The translations under genes and the position numbers were made by a program. Of a stretch of 15,814 bases of DNA, positions 5,871-12,113 are shown one piece after another. Source of the DNA: CAYLVJ01 sp964501525 (lineage in GTDB: Bacteria > Patescibacteriota > Minisyncoccia > Minisyncoccales > CAYTKG01); assembly GCA_964501525.1 (NCBI GenBank), contig CAZCSI010000013.1:1-15814 (forward strand), given 5' to 3'. A model generated the notes under the pieces. The model saw only the letters and a list, made by a program, of their open reading frames with translations, was not told where the DNA came from and ran no database searches. How positions within the stretch are numbered: position 1 is the stretch's first letter; each line of letters starts with the position of its first letter.

Positions 5871-7018
5871 TGCAGATTGAGGATATAAAAGCGCGTCGAA
5901 TCTTGAACTCTAAAGGGGAGTGGGCCGTGGAAGCAGGGCTGTTTACCAAAGAAGGGATTTTTATTGCTTCCTGCCCTTCCGGAACCTCAAAAGGAGAAAG
6001 GGAGGCGGTGGAAAGAGAAGATGCGGTGGAAAAGATAAACAAGGAGATAAGCTCTCAGCTGGCAGGCAAAGAGTTTAAAAGCCAGGAGCAGCTTGACAAG
6101 TTTTTAATAGAGCTGGACGGAACTGAGAATAAGTCCCGGCTGGGCGCTAACGCCCTTTTGCCCATCTCCATAGCCGCTGCCCGGGCTGCTGCTGTTGTTG
6201 AAAATATTGAGTTGTGGCAATATATATCTCAAGCGGCAGGAACAGAGTCGAATTTTCCCTCGCCCTGCCTTCTTTTTGTCGAAGGCGGACTTCATGCGGG
6301 CGGAGGACTGGACACTCAAGAGTTTATGGGGATACCGCAGGGCGAGACATTCAGGCAGAAGATGGAAAGGGGTATAGAGATTTACAAGCGGTTGAGGGAG
6401 AGGTTAAAACAAGAGTATGGAGAAAGCGCGGTTAATGTGGGTATGGAGGGCGGGATGGCTCCGCCTGTCAAGAAAACGGAAAAGATGATCGAGATCCTCA
6501 GGCAAGAGATGGAGCCAGAAGAGCTGCTGGTTCTTGATATGGCTGCTTCTCATTTTTACAAAAACGGATCTTACAACTTTGAGGGCCGGAATCTGGATAG
6601 AAAAGCCCTGATTGATTTTTACAGGAGCCTTCCGGTTTGGGCCTTAGAAGACCCTTTTTCAGAAGAAGATGAAAAGGGGTGGGAGATGGGCGGTGACTTG
6701 TTCAGAGTTGGAGACGACCTGACTGTTACCAACCCTCGAATCATTAAAGAATCAGCCGAGAAGGGTCTGGTTCAGGGGGTGATTATCAAACCCAACCAGA
6801 TAGGGACCGTAACCGAAACTTTAGAGGCGGTGGTAGCGGCCAAAGAGATGAAGCTGACTATTTTCGTCAAGCATCGGTCCGGAGAAACAAACGATGACTT
6901 TATAGCGGATCTGGCTCTGGGGGCGGGGGCTGATTATATTATGACCGGAGCTCCGAACAGGGGAGAGAGGATAGCTAAGTATAACCGCCTTCTTAATGTC
7001 GAGAAGGGCTGGGGATAG
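5870..7018 (+). CDS. eno: Enolase (phosphopyruvate hydratase), short divergent form
   Basis: The 382-residue enzyme converts 2-phosphoglycerate to phosphoenolpyruvate. It is about 40 residues shorter than common enolases but keeps the active site as aligned from memory: metal ligands D223 (VLDMAAS), E260 (ALEDP) and D282 (VGDDLTVTNP), general acid/base E193 (MEGGMAP) and K307 (IIKPNQIGT), E151 (QEFM), H335-R336-S337 (KHRSGET), and K370 (AKYNRLL). The mobile loops differ from consensus: PSGTSKG for PSGASTG, VEGGLHAGGG for NGGxHA, MEGG for DEGG, and KHRSGET for SHRSGET. The ATG at 5870 overlaps the TGA of the reductase by one base (TGATG); the TTG three bases earlier is in frame but less likely. 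The gene is coupled to the redox gene upstream and is followed by apgM, which makes its substrate. Confidence 0.93.
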   Translation: MQIEDIKARRILNSKGEWAVEAGLFTKEGIFIASCPSGTSKGEREAVEREDAVEKINKEISSQLAGKEFKSQEQLDKFLIELDGTENKSRLGANALLPISIAAARAAAVVENIELWQYISQAAGTESNFPSPCLLFVEGGLHAGGGLDTQEFMGIPQGETFRQKMERGIEIYKRLRERLKQEYGESAVNVGMEGGMAPPVKKTEKMIEILRQEMEPEELLVLDMAASHFYKNGSYNFEGRNLDRKALIDFYRSLPVWALEDPFSEEDEKGWEMGGDLFRVGDDLTVTNPRIIKESAEKGLVQGVIIKPNQIGTVTETLEAVVAAKEMKLTIFVKHRSGETNDDFIADLALGAGADYIMTGAPNRGERIAKYNRLLNVEKGWG

Positions 7019-7038
7019 TTTTCCACAGGTTTTCCACA
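7019..7038 (+). promoter_or_regulatory. Two tandem DnaA-box-like 9-mers
   Basis: TTTTCCACA occurs at 7019-7027 and again at 7030-7038, 11 bases apart, directly after the enolase stop. Both copies fit the relaxed DnaA-box consensus TTWTNCACA. The 11-base period would place them on the same helix face. An AT-rich stretch follows. DnaA binding is inference; no dnaA gene is in the window, and the intergenic space is only 87 bases. Confidence 0.45.
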
Positions 7039-7039
7039 G

Positions 7040-7069
7040 TTGGTTTTCATTTTTGAACCTAAATAAAAT
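7040..7069 (+). promoter_or_regulatory. Weak promoter candidate before apgM
   Basis: TTGGTT (7040-7045) and TAAAAT (7064-7069) are 18 bases apart, matching 3/6 and 5/6 consensus positions. The expected start would be near 7076, inside the 23-bp palindrome that begins at 7069. That overlap is the typical geometry for repression, but the -35 match is poor. Confidence 0.3.
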
Positions 7070-7091
7070 GTGCAATACCTGGTATTGCACA
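7069..7091. promoter_or_regulatory. Perfect 23-bp palindrome upstream of apgM (operator or 5' stem-loop)
   Basis: Arms TGTGCAATACC (7069-7079) and GGTATTGCACA (7081-7091) are perfect inverted repeats around a single T at 7080. Eight A bases and AGAGTTAA separate it from the apgM start. On the + strand no T-run follows, so it does not terminate enolase transcripts. On the - strand a T-rich stretch follows, but there is no - strand gene to end. The likely roles are an operator for a dimeric regulator overlapping the putative apgM start site, or a 5' stabilising hairpin. Confidence 0.6.
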
Positions 7092-7105
7092 AAAAAAAGA
7101 GTTAA

Positions 7106-8314
7106 ATGAGGAAGAAGATATTATTTATAGTTTTAGATGGGCTGGGAGACGAGCCCATTCCTGATTTTGAAAACAAAACCCCGCTTGAAGCGGCAGATAC
7201 GCCCCACATGGATAAAATGGCTGAGCAGGGTCAATGCGGTTTGCTTCAAGTCTCTTTTAAGGGCGCTCTGCCTACTTCGGAGCAGGGGCATCTTAACCTT
7301 TTTGGTTATGACGCGGAAAAATTAGGAGTCCGCAGAGGGGTTTTCACTGCCCAGGGAGCAGGTATTGAAACCAGAGAAGGGGATATAGCTCTGCGCGGTA
7401 ATTTCGGTACCTTAAACAAGAAAGGAGAGGTGGTAGACCGGCGGGCAGGAAGGATAAAAACAGAAGAAGCTAAAAAACTCATAACTTCTCTGAGGAAAAT
7501 AAAAACGGAAAAAGTCCGCCTCATAATCAAATCCGCCACCGACCATCGATTGGGAATAGTAATGAGGGCTCAGGGGCTCAGCCCTTATGTAAGCGACAGC
7601 GATCCTTTTTACTCCGAGCTTTCAACGGGGCTGCAGCAGGTTAAACCTCTTGTAGAGACTGAAGAGGCGCAAAAAACTGCTCAGGCCCTTAATAAGTTTT
7701 TAAATCAAGCGCAGGAGGTGTTAAAAAACCATCCTGTCAATCGACAGAGAGAACAGAGGGAAGAGCCGCCTGCCAACTGCGTTCTGACCCGGGGTGCTTC
7801 TTTTTGCAGAAAGATAACTTCTTTTAAGAAAAAATGGGGATTGGATGGAGCCTGCGTAGCCGGAAAAACCCTTTACAAGCAGATAGCGGACAGTCTGGGT
7901 ATGGAGGTGTTAAGGGTTAAGGGAGCGACCGGTTACAAGGATACCGATCTGGAGGCAAAAGTGGATCGTTCTTTAGATGCTTTTAAGAAAAAAGATTTTG
8001 TTTTTCTTCATATCAAGGCCACAGATAGTTTGGCTGAAGACGGGGATTATGAAGGCAAGAAAGAGTTTATACAGAGGGTGGACAAGTATTTTGGAAGGCT
8101 GTTGAACCAGAAAAGCTTGCTGGCAGTGATTACCTCTGACCACTCTACCTGTTCTTTAAAAAAACGGCACTGCGGGCTGGATTGCCCAACCTTGATCTGG
8201 GGAGGAGAAAGAGACGATGTTTGTGCTTTTTCAGAAAAAGATTGCAGGGAAGGGGGGCTTGGTTTATTTCCCCAGATAGAGATTATGAAAAAGATTTTAA
8301 GCCAGCTTGAATAA
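7106..8314 (+). CDS. apgM: 2,3-bisphosphoglycerate-independent phosphoglycerate mutase, archaeal (ApgM) type
   Basis: The 402-residue protein belongs to the alkaline-phosphatase superfamily branch that interconverts 3- and 2-phosphoglycerate without a bisphosphate cofactor. Metal-site landmarks are D11 (LDGLGD), the catalytic serine S58 in PTSEQGHLNLFGYD (56-69), D307 in HIKATD, D345/H346 in TSDHST, and H355. Compared with the iPGM superfamily, where a D-x3-H pair supplies ligands, position 311 is Glu (ATDSLAED) instead of His, an unusual change in a metal ligand. GYKDTDLEAKVD (277-288) is another family segment. The C-terminal part contains several extra cysteines (349, 356, 360, 373, 380). 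The start has only a weak AAGAG upstream. Together with enolase (upstream) and GAPDH (downstream) it forms lower glycolysis. A putative promoter for the next gene overlaps its stop codon. Confidence 0.93.
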   Translation: MRKKILFIVLDGLGDEPIPDFENKTPLEAADTPHMDKMAEQGQCGLLQVSFKGALPTSEQGHLNLFGYDAEKLGVRRGVFTAQGAGIETREGDIALRGNFGTLNKKGEVVDRRAGRIKTEEAKKLITSLRKIKTEKVRLIIKSATDHRLGIVMRAQGLSPYVSDSDPFYSELSTGLQQVKPLVETEEAQKTAQALNKFLNQAQEVLKNHPVNRQREQREEPPANCVLTRGASFCRKITSFKKKWGLDGACVAGKTLYKQIADSLGMEVLRVKGATGYKDTDLEAKVDRSLDAFKKKDFVFLHIKATDSLAEDGDYEGKKEFIQRVDKYFGRLLNQKSLLAVITSDHSTCSLKKRHCGLDCPTLIWGGERDDVCAFSEKDCREGGLGLFPQIEIMKKILSQLE

Positions 8315-8335
8315 GGTTGAAATTCTACCTATAAT
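8307..8335 (+). promoter_or_regulatory. Promoter candidate for the redox-GAPDH-acetate genes
   Basis: TTGAAT (8307-8312) and TATAAT (8330-8335) are 17 bases apart, with a perfect -10 and a 4/6 -35. The -35 overlaps the apgM stop codon. Transcription would start near 8342, giving a leader of about 27 bases with AAAACT repeats and no Shine-Dalgarno. This is the best promoter match in the window. Confidence 0.6.
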
Positions 8336-8368
8336 GGGAAAGATTAAAACTAAAACTAAAAATTGAAT

Positions 8369-9442
8369 ATGGAAAACGAAGACAAAACATTAAAACTGAA
8401 AGAAAACGAAAGTTTGAAGCTGATTGTCGGAGCCGTGCTTGTGGCGGTTTTTCTTGTTGGAATCTATTTCACCGGGAACCAGTTTTTGGGCTCCCGTAGT
8501 GAAATGTCTGAGGGAGAGATCAGGGAGCGCCTCTCGGCCTATATCGAACAAACCCTGCCCGACACTCCTGCTTCGGTAAACAGTGTGGAGAAAATGAAGG
8601 GTGAAGGGGTTTTTAAGATTGAACTGGATATCGGAGGTCAAAATTTCACCTCTTATACAACTTTGGACGGCAGGTTTCTTTTTCCATCCGCTATTGATCT
8701 CGATGATTTTCTAACAGCGGTAGAGGAGTCGGAACAGGATACTGAGAGCGGTGAAGTGTTGGGGGAGCTGCCCCAAACGGAAAGACCGGATGTCAAGCTT
8801 TTTGTAATGTCCTACTGTCCTTACGGGCTGCAGGCGCAAAAAGCATTTTTGCCTGCCTGGGAATTATTGAAAGAAAACACGGAGATGGGCATTTATTTCG
8901 TAGACTATATTATGCATGAAAAAAAGGAAGTTGATGAAAACCTTACTCAATACTGCATTCAAAAAGAGCAGAGGGATAAGATTATCTCTTATCTGGATTG
9001 TTTCGTACAGGCCGGAGAAGGTGAATTGTGCTTAGCGCAGGTTGGGGTTGATTTGGCCGCACTTGATGCCTGCAGACAAAATACAGACCAGGAGTTCGGG
9101 GTAACGGAAAGCTATGAAAACGAAGACCAGTGGCTGAATGGAAGGTATCCCAGGTTTTTAGTTCATTCCGACCTTAATGAGCAGTTTGGGGTCAAAGGTT
9201 CCCCAACCCTGGTGATAAACGGAACCGAGGTTGTCTCCAACGCCGATCAGTGCCCGGCTGATGGAAACTGTTTTGTTGACCCGAACTTTGTCAGGACGCC
9301 GGAGTCTTTTAAAAATGTAGTGTGTGGAGCTTTTGTTGAGGCGCCCGAGGAGTGCGAGCAGGAGCTTTCGGATGAGGCTCCCACCCCTTCTTTTGGCGGA
9401 GGCAGCACAACCGAAGCAATAGCTGGAGGATGCGGAGATTAG
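8369..9442 (+). CDS. Membrane-anchored thioredoxin-fold (DsbA/GILT-like) protein
   Basis: The ATG at 8369 gives 357 residues; an in-frame TTG two codons upstream is less likely. A short charged N-terminus precedes one hydrophobic helix (about 16-36), so the rest is probably outside the membrane. Residues 47-115 form a small domain of unknown role, followed by an acidic linker. A thioredoxin-like domain starts at about 141 with MSYCPYG (C150, so CxxG and not CxxC) and has the cis-proline segment VKGSPTLVING (275-285). Ten cysteines are present (150, 196, 211, 221, 235, 295, 301, 319, 329, 355), the last in a flexible Gly/Ser-rich tail ending GGCGD. The layout suggests thiol-disulphide exchange at the cell surface, with the tail cysteine as a possible shuttle or resolving thiol. 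Exact reaction and partner are unknown. The glutaredoxin 20 bases downstream and the reductase at 4956 are functional neighbours, though cytoplasmic. Confidence 0.82.
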   Translation: MENEDKTLKLKENESLKLIVGAVLVAVFLVGIYFTGNQFLGSRSEMSEGEIRERLSAYIEQTLPDTPASVNSVEKMKGEGVFKIELDIGGQNFTSYTTLDGRFLFPSAIDLDDFLTAVEESEQDTESGEVLGELPQTERPDVKLFVMSYCPYGLQAQKAFLPAWELLKENTEMGIYFVDYIMHEKKEVDENLTQYCIQKEQRDKIISYLDCFVQAGEGELCLAQVGVDLAALDACRQNTDQEFGVTESYENEDQWLNGRYPRFLVHSDLNEQFGVKGSPTLVINGTEVVSNADQCPADGNCFVDPNFVRTPESFKNVVCGAFVEAPEECEQELSDEAPTPSFGGGSTTEAIAGGCGD

Positions 9443-9462
9443 AAAGTGAATTTTAATTAATT

Positions 9463-9702
9463 ATGAACAAAAAAATAGTTGTTTATTCCACGCCGTTTTG
9501 CCCCTACTGTGTCACCCTTAAAAAATTTCTTGAGGATAAGGGGGTGGAGTTTGAGGAGATTGATGTGGCGCAGAACAAAGAAGCTGCCCGTGAAATGATA
9601 GAGAAATCAGGGCAGAGCGGAGTACCGGTGCTTGATATTGATGGAGAAATAGTGATCGGTTTCGATAGAGAGAAGATTACAAAGCTTCTTAATTTAGATT
9701 AA
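9463..9702 (+). CDS. Glutaredoxin-like (NrdH/Grx) protein, CPYC
   Basis: The 79-residue protein is a complete single thioredoxin-fold domain. The dithiol centre is C13-P-Y-C16 and the cis-proline loop is SGVPVLDIDG (52-61). No signal sequence is present, so it acts in the cytoplasm. Small proteins of this type reduce disulphides in ribonucleotide reductase, peroxidases or other targets, and are recharged by thioredoxin reductase or glutathione. The AhpF-like reductase in the same cluster, which lacks its own N-terminal redoxin domain, is the likely electron donor. The gene sits 20 bases after the membrane redox gene and only 3 bases before gap, so all three are probably one transcript. No ribosome-binding site is seen before the ATG. 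Confidence 0.92.
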   Translation: MNKKIVVYSTPFCPYCVTLKKFLEDKGVEFEEIDVAQNKEAAREMIEKSGQSGVPVLDIDGEIVIGFDREKITKLLNLD

Positions 9703-9705
9703 ATT

Positions 9706-10734
9706 ATGATTAAAATAGCTATCAACGGTTTCGGGCGTATAGGCCGGGCCGTGTTAAGAGCTGTTTATGAACACGAGGTGGGAGTTAAGATAGCAGCCAT
9801 TAATGATCTGGCTCAGCCGGAAACGTTATTACACTTGTTAAAGTATGATTCGGCCTTCGGGCCTTTTAAAAAAGAGGTTAAGCTGCAAAACACCTCTTTT
9901 TTGATTGAAGACGACGAGATAAGGGTTCTTTCAGAAAAAGACCCGGCTGATTTACCCTGGAAAGAGATGGGAATAGATGTGGTTTTGGAATGTACCGGGT
10001 TTTTTACGAACAAAGAAGGGGCCTGGAAGCATATTGAAGCTGGAGCGGGTTCGGCCCTCATATCAGCCAATGCGAAGGGAGAAGATGTACCTCATTTTGT
10101 GTTCGGAGTCAATGAACAGGATTTCAACTTTGATAAGCATCGGGTGAGCGCTATGTGTTCCTGCACCACAAACTGCGCCGTACCCGTACTCAGTGTGTTG
10201 AACAAAGAGTTCAGCCTGCTCAAAGCTCATATGCTTACCGTTCATGCGGTGACTAGCAGCCAGAACCTGGTTGACGGAGCGCACAAGGACTTGAGAAGAG
10301 CAAGGTCTGCTTTGGTTAACTCTCTTCCTACAACCACCGGCTCGGACAAAGCAGTGGTGCGAATTATGCCCGAGCTTAAAAACAGGGTTTCGGCTTCGGC
10401 GGTCAGAGTGCCTGTTATCTGCGGGTCTTTACTCGAGGTGGTGGCCAGTTTAAAGAAAAAGGCTTCCAGGGAAGAGATTAACACCGCTTTTAAAAATGCA
10501 GCTCAAGACGGGTTGAAAGATACACTGAGTGTATCAGATGAGCCTTTGGTCTCAACGGATATTATCGCTACCACCGAAGGCGCGATTGTAGACCTTTTGT
10601 CTACGGAAGTTTTGAACCCGGCTGACGCAGGAAATGAAAATTTAGCTAAAGTGATCGCCTGGTACGATAATGAGTACGCCTACGGCTACAGATTAGCCAA
10701 ATTCGGAGAGTATATCGGGTCAAAGATCGGTTGA
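9706..10734 (+). CDS. gap: Glyceraldehyde-3-phosphate dehydrogenase (type I)
   Basis: The 342-residue enzyme oxidises glyceraldehyde-3-phosphate with phosphate and NAD to 1,3-bisphosphoglycerate. The Rossmann loop is INGFGRIGR (6-14). D34 (AINDLA) at the end of the second strand favours NAD over NADP. The catalytic cysteine is C153 in SCTTNC, with an extra cysteine at 151, and the catalytic histidine is H180 (LTVHAVT). HKDLRRAR (193-200) and PTTTGSDKA (208-216) form the phosphate sites, and WYDNEYAYGYR lies near the C-terminus. Length and motifs are standard. It begins 3 bases after the glutaredoxin stop, so translation is coupled and the active-site thiol enzyme is co-expressed with a thiol reductant. 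Phosphoglycerate kinase, its usual partner, is not in the window. Confidence 0.97.
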   Translation: MIKIAINGFGRIGRAVLRAVYEHEVGVKIAAINDLAQPETLLHLLKYDSAFGPFKKEVKLQNTSFLIEDDEIRVLSEKDPADLPWKEMGIDVVLECTGFFTNKEGAWKHIEAGAGSALISANAKGEDVPHFVFGVNEQDFNFDKHRVSAMCSCTTNCAVPVLSVLNKEFSLLKAHMLTVHAVTSSQNLVDGAHKDLRRARSALVNSLPTTTGSDKAVVRIMPELKNRVSASAVRVPVICGSLLEVVASLKKKASREEINTAFKNAAQDGLKDTLSVSDEPLVSTDIIATTEGAIVDLLSTEVLNPADAGNENLAKVIAWYDNEYAYGYRLAKFGEYIGSKIG

Positions 10735-10749
10735 GAGCGGCTAAGAAAA

Positions 10750-11463
10750 ATGAAAAATCTTTTTAAAACTCAAGTTTCACGTCCAGCCACCCTGATCATC
10801 TTTTTCTTATCCCTGTCTCTTGCAGCGGGGACCTTATTATCCTATTCCTTCTTACAAAAACCTGAACCTTTTGAACTCGGTACTCTTCCACAGTGGTATA
10901 TATTGAACGTAGAAAGGAAAAGGGAAAGAGACTGGGAAGCAAATGTTCCGGGTGTCGATGATAAGTTTATAAGGATTCCTTTAATGCAGGCCATGGGACG
11001 GCTTGGAGAAGACATTAGTTACTCAGACGACCTCGGACTGGACAGGGTTAAAAGCTTAAGGGCGGATGTTGAGAACAGCTCAACCCAGCAGTTTGAATTT
11101 GAGGGATTGTTTTACCTTCTTTGGGCGGGGAGAGAACTTGAAGAAAAAGATTATGAAAATGAATTTTTAAGAATAGAAGTTAAAAAACTTCGGAACAAAG
11201 AACTGATTCCTTATCTTCAAAACAGAAAATACTGCGAATATGATAGAGACTGTATGGAGCGTATTTTGTTTGAAGAATGTTGTGTGGGAGTATTTAATAA
11301 TTATAAGAGAGTTATAGATAGGCCCTTTGGTTGTCCTTCTTTGAGCGTATGCGGTTTGAACCTCTCTAGATGTGCGGACTGCGAGGTGGAGTTCGGGGAA
11401 ATCAAATGTGTGGAAAACGAGTGTCGGGGCTTTGATGTGCAGATAATCAGTATCGATCAATGA
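10750..11463 (+). CDS. Exported or membrane-anchored cysteine-rich protein, unknown function
   Basis: I do not recognise a named family for this 237-residue protein. Residues 1-11 are basic and 12-35 hydrophobic, which fits a signal peptide or N-terminal anchor. The middle (36-155) is charged and without cysteine. The C-terminal part (160-226) holds ten cysteines (162, 168, 177, 178, 195, 201, 208, 211, 220, 225), including a CxxxxxC start, a CC pair and CADC. Such density outside the membrane suggests a disulphide-bonded knot; metal binding is the alternative. It follows gap by 15 bases and its stop overlaps the start of the acetyl-CoA synthetase beta gene by 4 bases (ATGA), so it belongs to this operon. 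A client or partner role for the membrane thioredoxin-fold protein at 8369 is inferred from location and cysteine content only. Confidence 0.75.
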   Translation: MKNLFKTQVSRPATLIIFFLSLSLAAGTLLSYSFLQKPEPFELGTLPQWYILNVERKRERDWEANVPGVDDKFIRIPLMQAMGRLGEDISYSDDLGLDRVKSLRADVENSSTQQFEFEGLFYLLWAGRELEEKDYENEFLRIEVKKLRNKELIPYLQNRKYCEYDRDCMERILFEECCVGVFNNYKRVIDRPFGCPSLSVCGLNLSRCADCEVEFGEIKCVENECRGFDVQIISIDQ

Positions 11464-12080
11464 AAAAAATAAGTTTTCAAAAAGCAAAAGATTTTCTGAA
11501 AAAGTACGACATCCCTTATGTTGAGAGCATTGTAGTCGATTCCAAGAAAAGCGCTTTGAGAACGGCTAAGAAAATCGGATGGCCCGTGGTTTTAAAAACC
11601 GCCTCTTCGAGTGTGGTGCATAGGACGGAAAAAAAAGGAGTGGTGGTAGGAATAAACAGCAAAAAAGAGCTGAAAAGAGCTTGGAAACAAATTTCAAAGC
11701 TGGGTCAAAAGGCTATAATGCAGCCCCAGGTCAAAGGGATAGAGATAATTATGGGGATGAAAAGGGATGAACAGTTCGGACCTGTTTTAATGTTCGGTCT
11801 GGGCGGGATTTTTGTGGAAATACTGAAAGACCTTTGTTTCCGGGTTGCTCCCATTGACAGGGAAGAGGCCCGGAAAATGATCAAAGGAATAAAAGGTTTT
11901 GAGCTGTTAAAAGGGGTGCGGGGCAGACAAGGAGCTGACTTGGACCGGTTGGCGGATATTTTAGTGAAACTTTCCAGGCTGGCTGTGGAAAACGAAAACA
12001 TTGAAGAGGTGGATTTTAATCCCGTGATAGCGGACCCTGAAAGCGCTTTGGTTGTAGATGCCAGGATAATTGAGAAGTGA
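11460..12080 (+). CDS. acdB: Acetyl-CoA synthetase (ADP-forming), beta subunit (ATP-grasp)
   Basis: The 206-residue protein is the nucleotide-binding half of ADP-forming acyl-CoA synthetase, which makes acetate and ATP from acetyl-CoA, ADP and phosphate. It shows the ATP-grasp pattern: KYDIPYVES near the start, GWPVVLK (40-46), VVHRTEKKGVV (52-62) with H54 at the place of the second conserved histidine of the family, the segment GPVLMFGLGGIFVEILKD (107-124), FRVAPID (127-133), and DFNPVI (185-190). It is slightly shorter than typical beta subunits (about 230) but has no visible gap. The start overlaps the stop of the cysteine-rich protein gene by 4 bases. The alpha subunit follows after 33 bases, so the order is beta-alpha, opposite to the domain order of fused forms. 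Substrate range (acetyl, propionyl, aryl) cannot be read from sequence. Confidence 0.92.
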   Translation: MKKISFQKAKDFLKKYDIPYVESIVVDSKKSALRTAKKIGWPVVLKTASSSVVHRTEKKGVVVGINSKKELKRAWKQISKLGQKAIMQPQVKGIEIIMGMKRDEQFGPVLMFGLGGIFVEILKDLCFRVAPIDREEARKMIKGIKGFELLKGVRGRQGADLDRLADILVKLSRLAVENENIEEVDFNPVIADPESALVVDARIIEK

Positions 12081-12113
12081 CTTTTACTTGAGAATAACTT
12101 TGTAGAAAGAGCA

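Noticed and set aside
7069..7091. Intrinsic terminator after enolase
   Set aside because: The hairpin is followed by an A-run, not a T-run, on the coding strand. A - strand terminator reading has no gene to serve.
8363..8365. TTG start for the membrane thioredoxin-fold protein
   Set aside because: An ATG two codons later is the more likely start, and nothing supports the TTG.
12081..12113. Promoter between acdB and acdA
   Set aside because: A TTGAGA is present but no -10 lies at usable distance before the ATG.
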